DNA from: Symbiotaphrina buchneri
Taxonomy: Eukaryota > Ascomycota > Symbiotaphrinales > Symbiotaphrinaceae
Direction of reading: 5' to 3'
Assembly: GCA_001599915.1 (NCBI GenBank)
Contig: BCIG01000021.1
Span: 516,536 to 580,535, forward strand
DNA length: 64,000 nt
Shown one piece after another: positions 12,105 through 23,428 of this stretch; the stretch's first letter is position 1, and every line of letters begins with the position of its first letter. The translations under genes were made by a program, and so were the position numbers. The notes beneath the pieces are model-generated. The model saw only the letters and a program-made list of their open reading frames with translations, made no database searches and was not told where the DNA came from.

Positions 12105-14159
12105 ATGGGCAAGTACTTCTCTTCTCCTGCTATTCAGCATACCCGTAGGCCAGGAGCAATCCGAGCTGACATGGCCCGGGGCGAGACGCAGCGGGCAAAG
12201 AAGAGATTCCAGACTCACCACCACCACCCGGAAATGCGGGGTTCCACTTCATCGATGTGGAGCCAGCCAAGGCGACCAAAGCGAAGGCCAAGTCCGAAGT
12301 GCGCAAGGTCATACGAGCCCATGTGATGCGCGAGTTTCGGCGGCAGCAGCGCGATCGGAAGGATCCCAGAGCCGGGGCGTCGTTGAGGAGGCGGGATTCG
12401 GCGAGGAGTGAGATGGGCGCGGAGGTGGGTGAAGGCAGTAGTGGCAGTAGGCGTGGTGGTAGTAGTGGGAAGGAGTAGGCTGCGTTGGATGGACACGAGG
12501 GGGAGCTGCAGCTGTGGGGGCCAGCGGGAGATGTGTCGACAGGCTTAGAGGTGGAGTTGGATGCGTCGCATCCCGAGTTTCCGGACAATGCGCAGCGGCT
12601 CAGTCGCGTCGTTACGGATTTGCCCTGGGAGGTGATCACGGGCGTGGAGGATGTTGCTACGGTGGAGGAAGAGGAACTGGAGGAAGTGGTTTCGCAGGAG
12701 CTGGTTTCACATCCTGCGTCTATCCTTGGAGCCGGCCGGGTGGATCCTTTCAACGACCACACTGTCCCGTATATCAACGAGCTGATTGATCACTGTAAGT
12801 CACCCCTGGTCCGCATCCTCCCTCAACCTTGCTAAGCTCCGCAGGTGTCACACAGATATGGCCCGGTCTCCTCCCAGTCAGCAACACTTCCGTCTCGAAC
12901 CCGCTGTCTCAGACCTGGCTCCAGCGCACCTACGCCTCCCCCAGCCTCTACCACAGCTTCATGTACGCCGCAAGCGTGCACTTGGAGCTTCTACGTGGTG
13001 TCTCAGACCATCGTAAGGTCGCATTCCGCCTCTTCCATAAGGGTGAGGCTATCCGGCACATCAACAGCGCGCTCAACGACCCGACCACCGTAGAGAGCGA
13101 GGAGCTTGTATTGTCCATGTTGAGTCTGGGCGCTAATGAGATTGATCATGCGTTGCCGCGGGCGGAGAGTCCGTTTACGCCGCCGCTGGCTGGAGCTCAG
13201 TGGCTGGCTGTGTATGGCCGCATGTTGTTCGTCGAGGCGCATATTGGCGCGATGTTGTATATCCTGACGCGGAGGGGCGGCATGGAGACGTTGAAGCTCG
13301 AAGGGCTGGCTAGGACCATCAGCTTGTAAGGCTTGCCCCCATGACATATTGTTGTCCTCTAACATGCCTCTTCAGTGCGGACATCCTCGGCGCAACCATG
13401 ACGCTCACCCGCCCTCGTCTTCCCCTCATCCTCGAATTCCCCTCTCCATCCAGCCTCTTCACCTCCTCCTCACTCTTCTCGCACCCGCTCTACAAATCAC
13501 GCGGCTCCGGGCTCTTCATCTTCTCTTCCTACCCCTTCCCTCCCGCCTCCCTTCCCATCTTCCACTCGCTCGCGCGCTTCTCCACCGTGCTGGCGCACTA
13601 CACCGCCGGGACCCTTCCATCACCAAACATCACCGCCCTGACCGACTGGCGCAACGAGCTACAGCACGCCCTCCTGCAGCTACCATGGGGCCACGAATGG
13701 GCCTGGCCCGCGGATGCCCTGGTCCGCTACCCGGGCATCATGAACCTCTACGAAAGCCTCCGGCTCACCGCCGTCATCTACGCCGCTGGCGTGACGTTCC
13801 CCGTGCCGGGCTTCACGCCGCTGCGCACGAAGCTGGCCCGCTGGCTGAGGGTCGCGATCGAGCGGGCTGAGGCTGCGGGCGCTTGGACCATGGATTCAGG
13901 AGCTGATGAGGAGGGAGACGAGGACGAAGACAGGCGGAAGGGCTTGCTCGAGGCGCTGCTGTGGATGCTGGTCCTGGGAGCGGTGGCAGCGGAGGAGACG
14001 AGGGATCGTGGGTGGTTTGTCCAGAGAGTGAGAAAGGTTGCGGAGGCGCTGGAGTTCAGCTCCTGGGAGCGCGCGAGGGATATGCTGTGGCGGTTTCTGT
14101 GGTTGGAAGATGCCTGTGATGTGGCTGGGAGATTGGTGTGGAGGGAAGCTCTTGATTGA
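12105..14159 (+). CDS. Fungal_trans_2-like transcriptional regulator (in-frame TAG near N-terminus)
   Basis: Matches fungal proteins with a conserved N-terminal block (AGFHFIDVEPA, then RKVIRAHVMREFRRQQR) and a C-terminal regulatory domain (PFNDHTVPYINELIDHC, WLQRTYASPSLYHSFMYA, PLILEFPSP). My model is exon 1 12105-12144, intron 12145-12212 with a CTGAC branch-like site, exon 2 from 12213, intron 12795-12844, intron 13326-13375, stop 14157-14159. All those junctions are phase-correct. Problem: exon 2 meets TAG at 12476-12478 and resumes in the same frame. A 54-nt GTGGGT...GAGTAG interval (12425-12478) could be an intron that keeps frame, but it has no obvious branch site. No classical zinc cluster is seen. 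The start is uncertain. Confidence 0.68.
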
Positions 14160-15866
14160 AGATCTCAGGGAGGCTGTTCATGATGTTGGATGTCGGTAAT
14201 GGACTGGTGTTAAAAAGAAAGCTTGGATATCGTTACATGGTGGGTTTGGCGTTTGGAAAGCACTTAATGATGTGATCTTTCATCCAGCTTTCTTCTTTCA
14301 TGGCCATCATCGATCCACGCTGCATGCTTTCTGAGATCTTCTCGACACACATGACGAGCACACAGTCCTGTGATGTGCTGCCTATCCATTCAGGCGCCCG
14401 ATATCTGCATCTTGATCCACATCTACTCCCATGTGGGCCACCTACTCAATCCAGCAATCGATGCGCCGCCTCCTTCACACGCTATCCATCATCCGCCCTC
14501 AGGCTCAGCTGCACACGGTCCCACAGACAGAAACCAGGCTGTCCTCCCGCGGCAGGTATCCGCCCCGAGGCGGGGGTTCTTCCCTCATCGAGCCAGTCCT
14601 GCACGCCGTCTGGCACGGAAAGATCCGCCAGGCTACAGCAACTATACGAAGCTACCACGGAACACTCTTGTTGTACACGCAGGCTGTACACCGGAGAATG
14701 TGGACAATTGCCAAGAGTGTCAGCATTGTCCCGATCCGGTATAGATGTCGGGGGCGGCGCGGGAGGCCTAACCGTGCCGGATGGCGCACTCTCTCTCAGT
14801 CTCCCTTTCTAACTACTTTGCGTTGCACTCCTTATGGCATAAGGTAGCTTATTGCAAGACGATTTCCCTCGGGCTTGTGAAAGACCGATGGCTCCACTCA
14901 ATATGGTTGCTGACCCCGGTTTGTGGTGGAGTTCCGGCGGATAGGGAGTGGGGCGGCGGATCTAGGAGTGGCAGGCGATGTCAGCATCTTCTCGGAATTG
15001 GGGGCATCTTGCGTTTTCTGGAAGGGACGAACAGAATGCATATCCGCTGGAGATGTCTCACCGCAGCATCCGTTGTGGGCACAGGAACGGCCCGCCTTAA
15101 AGGAGGCTTACGCCCACCCCATACGGCCGTAACCTACCTTCGGCTCCACTGCTGCTAGCATCCAGGCGTACCAGGGATCATATACACCATACGTAGGCAA
15201 TAATGACTGCTACCCTCTCTGGCAGTTGCTCCCGAGATCTTCGCCGACCTCAGGCAGGCAACCACACTCGAGCTGGACGCCGTGGAGGGGCGGCGTGTCA
15301 TGCAAACAAGCTTTCCTCTTCCCATCCATTGAGCGGATATATTCCGCCCTCCCTGGCTGGCCTGGGCCCCACCTCTCTTTCAGGTACCCTTCTATGATCT
15401 GGACGTGCATGTTATGGACTACGTCCGCTCAGAAGAAGCATTATCCGCATGGGGCAATAATGGGGGCCAGCCGATGGCCCACTTTATGCTCCCGAGTAAG
15501 GCCCCGCTCTTGTGACTGTCTGTGTGCTTCGCCGACCTGTTGACGTCGGGTTCGGGTCGGATGCTGCTGCTGCCGTGTTGATGACTGATGGCCTGGACGC
15601 ACTCCTTTCCCCCAAGCCAGGTGGACACACTTGCCTGCGGGAGAATAATCGTATATTAGGCAGTCGGAAAGAGGCCTGATTGGAGGAAAGAGGGATAGGG
15701 TCCTTGATTGGTCGCATCGAGACGCCTAAAGAGGCACCGAACGCCGTGCTGCCCATGTCAACGTCTTCGTCGTCGACGCTGTCGTCGTGGCCCCACTGAA
15801 CGAGGGAGGATGCAACGCCATATCAGGATGGGTGCCTTGGGACTGTTCAGTTCCAACTGATGTCCT
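14160..15866. other. 1.7-kb region without a recognisable gene
   Basis: Several overlapping open frames (for example 14300-14847) show no family motif, and no splice signals connect them. Composition is similar to other intergenic DNA here. Nothing else was seen. Confidence 0.45.
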
Positions 15867-17242
15867 GTGGGAAGGAGCAAGCTGGTTAAAAGGGGAATAA
15901 TGCTGCAGAAACGAAAAGAAAAGGGAACGTTGAACACAATGCTGGCAGCCGACACCGTTGCGGGCCTGCCTGCCGCGTCTTCATCTTCACAAAGAACATC
16001 CCATTCAGTACAGAGCCTCAAGAGCTGCAAGTACCATCACATATCAGGCACCTACCATCGCAGGCCTGCACAGACTCAAAAGAGCAATAGCAGCCGCAAG
16101 TGCAGCGCCCTCGGCCGCGGCACCAGCCCCAGGAAGAACAGCAGCATGTCCACCCACCATATCACTCTCCAACCACGACACCGCACCTCTACATCTTCAA
16201 ACCCTCAGCAACCAACCCTCGGTTCCCTCTTGCACCGCTGCGCCCTGACAAATGCTCACGCCCTCCTCCAAGATCCTCACGCTTCCAACGTCCAAATCTC
16301 CCGCGTCTTCGGCCCTGCGCTTGACAACAATAGTCTGGGCGCAATCAGGGCGCAGGTCGACTCCTCCCTGGCATCTGGAAGAATGCCACGGCCTGGAAGC
16401 GAGGAGACAGGAGGCGAGTGGCTCGGCGCAGGCGCCGTGGAGAGCATCCTGGTTAGCAGGGGTGTCGTTGTCCCTGCTGAGGTGCTGGAGTTTGTGCAAA
16501 GGCAGTTGCGTGGTTCGGCTCGGACCCCAGGGGGAACCAAGTCACAGTCACAGTCGCAACAGCCACACTCATCTTCTTCGTCGCCATCCTCCCCCTCTGC
16601 TCCACACCCTACCTCGACGACAGCTGAAGCAGCAGAAACACAGGAAGTCTCCTCGCTCGCCGACATCGTCGGGCAGATAAACCACGCAACTGGCTTCGCA
16701 CTGCCCCTGACGGGCGGTTCTTCCGTCGCCATACAGCCTTCAGGCTGCGCGTCTCCTTCTGCATCCGCCGCGGCTGGAGCGGAGGCACGCGTTATCCCGG
16801 CGATACTAGCTCCTAGCAGAGCGGAGTCGCCGCTGGTGGCCGATTCATTCCCACCGGAGTCTCTGTCATCGGGCAACCTGGTGCGAGCGGCAGGACAGAG
16901 TGGAACGTCTGCGCGTGCTGGTAGGCATGTGTGGTCCGGTGTGGAAGCGGTGCAAGCGTTGATTGAGAGTAAGTTTATGTCCTAACCGCACCTTGGTACA
17001 CCGTTTCTTTTTCAAATACTGGCCTAGCTCTTTTCCCCGGCCCCTAATGCCAGAATTGGAGTTGTTCGCGACGTTTTTGTCTAATCCTTCTGGCTGTACG
17101 GAGCAGCTATACTGACATTGGCATTCCACCCCGCGCAGGACTAGCCGCACATGCAATCTTCGCAGGCACAGACCTCATAGAGCCGTTGTTTCCTCGGACG
17201 GGGCTGGATGAGCTACTCGACGGGTTGGCAGATCAGGAATAA
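15867..17242 (+). CDS. Uncharacterised protein
   Basis: Two exons: an open frame to 16968, then a 170-nt intron (16969-17138), then a short last exon, in phase, reading ERLAAHAIFAGTDLIEPLF and stopping at 17240-17242. Distinct segments are GSLLHRCALTNAHALLQDP, GGEWLGAGAVESILVSRG, LADIVGQINHATGFALPL and WSGVEAVQALIE. A Ser/Gln-rich low-complexity linker lies in the middle. No known domain was recognised. The start is uncertain: the open frame begins at 15867, an internal ATG at 16146 is plausible, and another frame near 15958-16130 is also protein-like (ITYQAPTIAGLHRLKRAIAA) and might be an upstream exon. No signal peptide or membrane span is evident. Confidence 0.55.
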
Positions 17243-17386
17243 GACGGGTCTCAACAGGCTCCGGTGAGGGAGTGACATGCATGCTCCTGGGTGAAGTTCC
17301 TTTGTATATATAATCCAACTCCAAGCCGAACCTCTCTTCACCACACCCCTCAATTTCCCCACCCCACCTTAACTCCAACATCTACC

Positions 17387-18685
17387 TCACCGCACCAGCC
17401 ACTTACAAACGCTAAACGGCAGCACACTCCCCTGGCGCACCGTCTCCTCCATCGTAGGATACAGAAAAAACGGGGACAAATACGTAATCACCGCCGCAAC
17501 CCACACATACCCCAACACATCTCTCCACCACCTCCCCTTCTCACCCAACACCCTCCTCCCCAGCGCCCTGACTGCATCCTCGATCATAATCCCCGCCGCC
17601 ATACCCGGAAAGAACACCCACGCACCACTCTCCCCCACGCGCAAACGCGGCGCGTCCATCGCCGCATGCAGCGCCGCGCTGATCGCGAAGACCGTGAAGA
17701 GGTTCACGTACCGCTCTAGCACGCTGGGGTACGGTAGGTGTAATATACAGCGTGTGAGCAGGGACGAGAGAGTCGTGAAGGGTACCCGGAAGAGCTGGTG
17801 CCAGAACACGCCCCAGTACCCGCGCAGGGTACCTGCGGCGCGGTAGGGTCCGAAGAGGGGCGGCCAGGCTGCCGGTGTGCTGAGGTGCAGAGAGACGAAG
17901 AGGATGCTGAGCAGCGTGTAGAAGCAGGAGATGAATAGGCGGCCGGAGAGGAACCACGTCGATAGGCTGGCGGCGAGGCGCGTGAGGAGTTGGGTAGTAG
18001 TGATGGGGTCGGAGGGCGGACGGGAGAAGAGCGTTGCTTGGGAGGGCGAGAAGTTGGCGGTGAAGAACGCGGGGTCGGGTGGGTGGAAGGTTAGGATGTC
18101 GAGCAGGAGGTACTCGAGCAAGAACTGTGCGCTGCGGGAGGCCAGGAAGTGTCCTCGCCTCGGCGGCGCCCCGTCAGCGGTTGGCCAGCGTGGGACGTTC
18201 TTAGCCTGCCAGCTCGTCCCGATGCCGCGGAACGAGAGCAGCAGCGCGGCGGCGGCGGGGGTGGTCGATAGCAAGTCTGGGGAGCAGTGTGTCTCGCGGA
18301 TGATGCCGGAACGGTCGTGGCGGCGGATGAGGCTGTAAGAGAGGCATTGGAACCCCAGGACGAGCGAGAGACCGGCCAGACAGGAGGTGTAGACTGTGCT
18401 AGGGCAGAGGCCGGGTGCGGTAGCGTAGGCGTGGTAAGTTAGGAGGAGTTGCAGCGGGGAGAGGAGCAGGCGGAGGGGGGAGCGAGAGCGGGTTAGTGTG
18501 AGAAGGAGGGAGGTTAGGAGGATGTTGAGTAGGGAGAGGAGTGGTGAGGTCGGGGAGAGGATGGTGAGGGGATTGGGCGGCATTGTTGCTGCTGGCTGTG
18601 TGCCAGGCCTGGTTTGTGTCTGGTGCCAAGTTTTGAGGGGAGAATGAACGTCCGAAGGACGTCTCAGGATGGAGATATACAGCAT
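17387..18685 (-). CDS. Wax-synthase-like membrane acyltransferase (MBOAT_2 type)
   Basis: Multi-pass membrane protein that probably transfers an acyl group, as in fungal secondary metabolism where related proteins acetylate terpenoids. Single exon of up to 432 residues; an internal ATG at 18583 (MPPNPLTILSPTSPLL) is the more likely start, giving about 398. Hydrophobic helices run throughout. The family-type block is WPPLFGPYRAAGTLRGYWG followed by VFWHQLFRVPF, with the later NLFTVFAISAALHAAMD carrying the putative active-site histidine. The C-terminal span is WVAAVITYLSPFFLYP. It neighbours a short-chain dehydrogenase and a tyrosinase, a tailoring-enzyme mix, but no backbone synthase is nearby. 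Confidence 0.75.
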   Translation of the reverse strand: MLYISILRRPSDVHSPLKTWHQTQTRPGTQPAATMPPNPLTILSPTSPLLSLLNILLTSLLLTLTRSRSPLRLLLSPLQLLLTYHAYATAPGLCPSTVYTSCLAGLSLVLGFQCLSYSLIRRHDRSGIIRETHCSPDLLSTTPAAAALLLSFRGIGTSWQAKNVPRWPTADGAPPRRGHFLASRSAQFLLEYLLLDILTFHPPDPAFFTANFSPSQATLFSRPPSDPITTTQLLTRLAASLSTWFLSGRLFISCFYTLLSILFVSLHLSTPAAWPPLFGPYRAAGTLRGYWGVFWHQLFRVPFTTLSSLLTRCILHLPYPSVLERYVNLFTVFAISAALHAAMDAPRLRVGESGAWVFFPGMAAGIMIEDAVRALGRRVLGEKGRWWRDVLGYVWVAAVITYLSPFFLYPTMEETVRQGSVLPFSVCKWLVR

Positions 18686-19012
18686 AAGACGCGGGAAGTC
18701 GTGGTGTCGTATTTCGGGCTGACATCGGAGCTAAATTTTCGTTCCTGCTGTTGATCCGTGCACCGTCAGCACTATCCTGTCCGCCTTACCATCTTTGTCG
18801 TCGAGTTGAATTAGTTTCCGAGTTTCCTTCGAACAGACCTCAAACATTGATTAAACTTGGCGCCAAACCCATGTACGTGTGGCTATAGCAAGGTGACTGT
18901 TGCCGAGAAAATGGGCCAGTAATCTAGTCAGTTGAAGGTTGCCATGAATTGTCAATTCAAGAGTGGAGGAAGACTCCGTCGATCCGTCCCCGAATCCCGT
19001 GTCAACATCACT
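18686..19012. other. Intergenic, upstream of the wax-synthase-like gene
   Basis: 327 bases between two minus-strand genes; expected promoter of the acyltransferase. Nothing distinctive was seen. Confidence 0.5.
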
Positions 19013-19961
19013 TCACCACAGCAATTGCAGCGGCGTCGGAAGATTCTTCCCCAGGACGGCCTCCGCTGTGCCAATGTCCCTAGACCCTTTCAGCAAATGC
19101 TCCATGAACCTCGAAAGTGGGGGGAGAGGGAACAGCTTACCCCGGTCCACGCGGTGCCCAAAACTGGCCGTTCTTGCTGATGTCAAACGTGTCGATAAAC
19201 TCAATGAGCGACGTCGCGGCCACATCGGGCGTGACGGCGCCGCCCTGATCCCAGAACTGATCGAAGCCGACGGATTTGGTCTATCGTGTATTTGTTAGCT
19301 TGGGTGCATAATAGCAAAAGGGCAGGATCAACCGCACCATCTCCGTCCTCATGAAGCCCGGCTGCAAGGACCGGCATCAATCAGCCACAGCGAACTCTTC
19401 AGCAATAATTCTATTCGGAGACAGGAATACTCACATGCACGATCAACACGCCCACGCCTTTATCCTTGAGATCCAGACTCAGCAACTTGCCGACCATATT
19501 TAGCGCGGCCTTGCTGGCATGATGTGCATAATTGCCGCCTCCCTCGCTCTCATGCCTCAGGGTAGTCGAGCCGCTCTCCGAGCTCACCAGCACGACCTTA
19601 CTCACCTCTCCCAACGCTCCGGCTTTCCACGCTCCGTCACCAAAAACACCGGCGCGACTGCGCTCGTCGTGTACATCCTCAGCTCCTTCTCGAAATCCGG
19701 CGCCTCGAAGCTCTCTTTGCCAAAGTAGCCCGCCGTGATGACGACGGTGGCGAGGGCCGTGTTCTTGAGGGAGGAGGCGAGCGTGGCCCCCGCGGATGGT
19801 GAGGTTAGGTCGATCCCGCCGATCCAGGTCGTGCTCGAGCTGGAGCTGGGGGGTGTGCTGGAGCGGCTCGTGGCGAAGACGCGATGCCCCTTGGAGACAT
19901 ATTGCTCGACGAGCGAGGCGCCGAGGCCACGGGTGGCGCCGACGATTAGAACGTTGGCCAT
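19013..19961 (-). pseudogene. Short-chain dehydrogenase/reductase with 1-nt frameshift
   Basis: NAD(P)-dependent SDR, probably cytosolic. It starts MANVLIVGATRGLGASLVEQ (cofactor motif GATRGLG). The serine and YxxxK active-site region appears as VVLVSSESGS and NYAHHASKAALN. The last exons read PGFMRTEM, TKSVGFDQFWDQGGAV, FWAPRGPG and DIGTAEAVLGKN, joined by phase-correct introns, and stop at 19013-19015. Lesion: near 19640-19650 the frame containing APVFLVT cannot continue into WKAGALGEVSKVVLVSSE without one extra base (read ACG GA-GCG TGG). No GT-AG interval of usable length fixes this. Both sides are well preserved, so the lesion is recent or a sequence error. Confidence 0.82.
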
Positions 19962-20674
19962 GGTGAAGTGCCACTTATGCTCGTTCAAGTGATGCTGTTT
20001 TCAGGTGCAGGTTATGTGTGGTTGCCGGTGAGTCTCTTTGGGAGGAATTGTGATACTGACAAAGCTCGCGGGCTTGAATGACGTCAGCCCGGTTGAGCAT
20101 GCAAGCTGTCTTGGACAAGACAAACAACATCCTGAATCCCCCAAATCTCATTATCATTACACCATGGCTTCAGCAGACAGAGAAACCATCAAGTCCCTCA
20201 TCAAGTCCCCTTGAAGTCTTAGCCATCCGCCGGTGTTGCTCCTTTTTGTTACCTATGGTTTAGTTTACTATTGGCCGGGCCTGGTTGACGTATGTGCTTG
20301 ACAGGAAAGAGGACCAAACAGGGCTTGACGACGGCAGGTCCGATTGGGGAAAATGTCAGCACGATGAGGATGATATTCCTACCCTACCTAGTACTATACA
20401 TCCTTGCTGCAACATGTTTCGCTGTGGGTCGTGTGGGCGAGCAGTTACCGGAAACGCTGGCACCACACATTTGCTGACGGCCCACGGACGAAGCCGCGTG
20501 GTGGTGTCAGCAAATGACCACAATCACTTCTCTCACGCCCATCGACGCTCTCAGCGACAATTCTAGTCCTAAAAATAAGCTTTCTTGAGGATTGTAGTTG
20601 TCTTCTTCTTTTACTTTCCTTATCATGTGCATCTCAGCCTTGTAGTGATTGAGTGTGCCTTCACACTATGAACG
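19962..20674. other. Divergent intergenic region, SDR/tyrosinase
   Basis: 713 bases between two divergently oriented genes. It contains an 11-bp perfect inverted repeat (20468-20526). No gene was recognised. Confidence 0.5.
20468..20526. repeat. 11-bp perfect inverted repeat CATTTGCTGAC / GTCAGCAAATG
   Basis: Arms at 20468-20478 and 20516-20526 are exact reverse complements, 37 bases apart. A weaker inner stem (CCACG/CGTGG) lies between them. The arms contain TGCTGAC/GTCAGCA, a bZIP-like half-site. It may be a hairpin, a paired operator upstream of the tyrosinase, or the relic of a small inverted-repeat element. Confidence 0.5.
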
Positions 20675-22398
20675 ATGCTATGGAGCAAGAGTCGCGAAGC
20701 ACTTCCAATCAACACAACAGTGACCATACATACCGGCGTCAATCGCACCTTCCACATCATCCTCTCCTCTATCTACATCCTCGCATTCCTCCTCGCGACC
20801 TACTTTACCCTCGCGACCTTCCTACACTTTTCCAACCCTACCGCCGCCGCACTCCCGCCCAACTTCCCGACGACAGCGGCACACTGCATGAGCAGGGCAT
20901 CCATCGTGCGTCGTGAATGGCGGACTCTCTCGACTAAAGAAAAGGACGACTTCATCGCCTCTTTCAACTGCCTAGCCACGCTCCCGGCGCGCATTGCTCC
21001 CAATGGCACGCGGTACGATGATTTGGGCTGGGTGCATTCGTACATTGGGAATCGCTGTACGTTTCCCCAGCGTTCCCTGTGCTCCCTTGTTCGCGTTATC
21101 CTTATTGCTACTTCTCCTTCCCCCGTGTGCTTCGTTGTGGCTGGCTAGCACGTATGCTGAGATGTATGTGCCCCCCGACGCGGGGCGCGGAATAGCACAT
21201 GGCGTTGCATCGTTCCTGCCGTGGCATCGCTATTTCATCCACGTCTTCGAGAGCGTCATGCGCGAGGAATGTGGCTTCGCGGGCGCGGTACCGTAGGTTC
21301 CCTTCTCCTTTCCTGCCCTGCCCTCATCATGGCTTCTCCTGACGCACTTGCGCAGATATTGGGACTGGACTCTCGACCTGCCCGCCCTGGCACACTCACC
21401 CATCTTCTCCGCAACCACCGGGTTCGGCAGCGCCAACGCCGATACAAACACCACCTCTCCATCCCATCCTTCGCCCCTGCCTCCTCTCTTCCCGCTCCAA
21501 CCATCCGTCGGCGACGGCTCCTGCGTCACCGACGGGCCCTTCGCCGCCCTGCGCCCGCTGTTCTACAACTACACGTACCTCCCGCACTGCCTATCGCGGG
21601 GGCTCGGGGACGGCAGCGGCAGGGGCAGGATTCACGGCGGCGGAATGGGCCACGGGTGGAGTATCCGCCCCGCAGCCATCGAGGTGCTGTTGCGCACAAG
21701 CGGGTACGCGGAATTTAGAGCCGTGCTCGAGTTTGCGGCCCATGATGGCGTGCATCGCGTCGTGGGCGGGGATTTTAGGAGCTGGACGGCGCCGAATGGT
21801 GAGTTAGCTCCCCCCCTTTGACTCCTCCGCCTGTCTCTCCCTCTCTCGCTCAGACATCCTGGCCGTTATCGCGAGGGGCGAGGCATATATGCAAAGCCAG
21901 GTTTCTTCGTTTGTTTGGTTATTTGCTGATTGCTCGACTCGTCGGGGCCGGACAGATCCGTTATTCTTCCTGCATCACGCGCAGTTGGACCGGCTTTGGT
22001 GGCTATGGCAGATGCGCGATCCGCAGCGGCGACTGACCGAGTATGAGGGCCGGCATATGACGGACTCCCAAGGGGAGGCGGGTCTGGGGGATGGCTTGCT
22101 GATGATGGGCTTGGCGGGCGAGGTGTCGGTCCAGGAGGTTATGGATACCCAGGCGGGCTGTTGTGTTATCGATATTCAGAGACTTTGTGACATTAACTGG
22201 AGTACGGCTGATATTGAGAAGAATGACGTAAACCGAATGCGTCTCCAACCTGCCTCTCTCCAAAAAGAAATATCCACACTATGGTGTACGATGGCAAGGG
22301 TTGCAGCTTCAAAGCCAATAGTAATAGCAATACCTGTTCAGTACCTTGTTAGCATTCATAGGCCTTGTCCGGTAGGGATCGCGATCTTCGGAAAGTGA
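20675..22398 (+). CDS. Tyrosinase (type-3 copper monooxygenase) with N-terminal membrane anchor
   Basis: Copper enzyme oxidising phenols to o-quinones. CuA ligands: DDLGWVHS, IAHGVASF and LPWHRYF, followed by REECGFAGAVPYWDW. CuB: HDGVHRVVGGDF and DPLFFLHHAQLDRLWW. A single hydrophobic span at residues ~27-51 (FHIILSSIYILAFLLATYF) suggests a type II membrane anchor instead of a cleaved signal. Introns lie near 21040-21149 (donor uncertain: GTACAT or GTTTCC keep frame, the stronger GTACGT does not), 21296-21356 and 21808-21853. The 3' end is less sure; the frame closes at 22398, and homologous-looking sequence fades after WWLWQMRDPQRRL. Neighbouring SDR and acyltransferase suggest tailoring or pigment chemistry. 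Confidence 0.82.
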
Positions 22399-23428
22399 AT
22401 GGGCCGTTTGATGGTTCATTCAATGGGGATGAACAAGATGACGGCGGCAATGACCATCGCAATCGCGAAATAACTTGTCACCACGCGTCGATGGCCCTTG
22501 TCTTGTGAGAGCCATCGCACGGGTAACTAGCCCCATCCAGCACGGTTGCAGCGTTCATTGTAGTGCGTGTCCAATATACTAAGCGCTTATTCCAACTCCA
22601 AGCGCTGAATTCGAATAACCAACACGAGTAATGCCTACCGGTTGGCGCGGCGGCTACAGCAAACAGTTCGAGGCTGTATCACCTCTGCTCCTTTTCCCAG
22701 GGACGAGCCAACCGTAGCCAACCACTATAGACTTGGAATGCTGTATTCGATGTATTCGTACAGGTGTCAGCAAAAGTCACCACCTCATCCAATGACCATA
22801 AACCTGTAGGGATGAGTCAAGGTGTTGCTGCCTAGAGTGAACTGCATCAATAGCCGTCAGCGGTTACGGCAAGCAATTCAACCTCATAGCACTCATTGAT
22901 GGCACTTCACCCACTGGATTTATTCCTGCAAGGATTAGTCCTGACGGCGGCGGCACGTGTAACAAAAAAAAAGTAACAGCCTCTCAGCGACGACGGCGAA
23001 TAGTTCAAGTCATTATCCTCGCTGATAGGAACCCTATTCAATGATGGGCTAGCCGTAGCCAACTACTTTATCCTCGTAATGTTGTACTTGTAGACTCAAT
23101 GCCCTGGCGACATATATGTACCGAATCCTCCATCAGACCCTGCCTCTTGAACGAATATCCTCAGCTCCTTAAACGTCCGAACAACAATAACAAAGCCCTA
23201 TTTTCTTTCAGCACACGGCGAAAACGACAAGCCTAGAGCAGCCTGACCAGAATACATACTTCCATAAACCGGTTAAGGTCTCTAGCACAATACGCCGTGA
23301 TATTCTCCAGGCTCGACTATCCCCTTCCTTACACCGTCCCAACCAGCACATCGACGGTCTCGCCGTACGCCAGCGTCATCACCTTCACGTACGCCATCGG
23401 ATAAGGTCCATCATCTTCCACCGCAGCC
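22399..23428. other. Gene-poor stretch with decayed repeats
   Basis: About 1 kb without an intact gene. It includes three degenerate copies of a coding-like repeat (see 22640-23100) and, on the minus strand at 23329-23430, a 33-codon open frame whose ATG overlaps the start codon of the next gene. It looks like a graveyard of old coding sequence. Confidence 0.5.
22640..23100 (+). repeat. Degenerate coding-like repeats
   Basis: Three related blocks begin near 22647, 22860 and 22987. They translate roughly as GYSKQFEAVSPL, GYGKQFNLIALI and DDGE-stop-FKSLSS. The first and third are each followed about 60 bases later by a second shared block (CCGTAGCCAAC near 22711 and 23054, then a T-rich part ending in TGTA). 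The pattern suggests a tandem-repeat gene that has decayed; nothing translates through. Confidence 0.45.

Noticed and set aside
14300-14847. Overlapping open frames of 124-170 codons
   Set aside because: Three frames are open over the same bases, which reflects composition; no splice signals or protein-family features.
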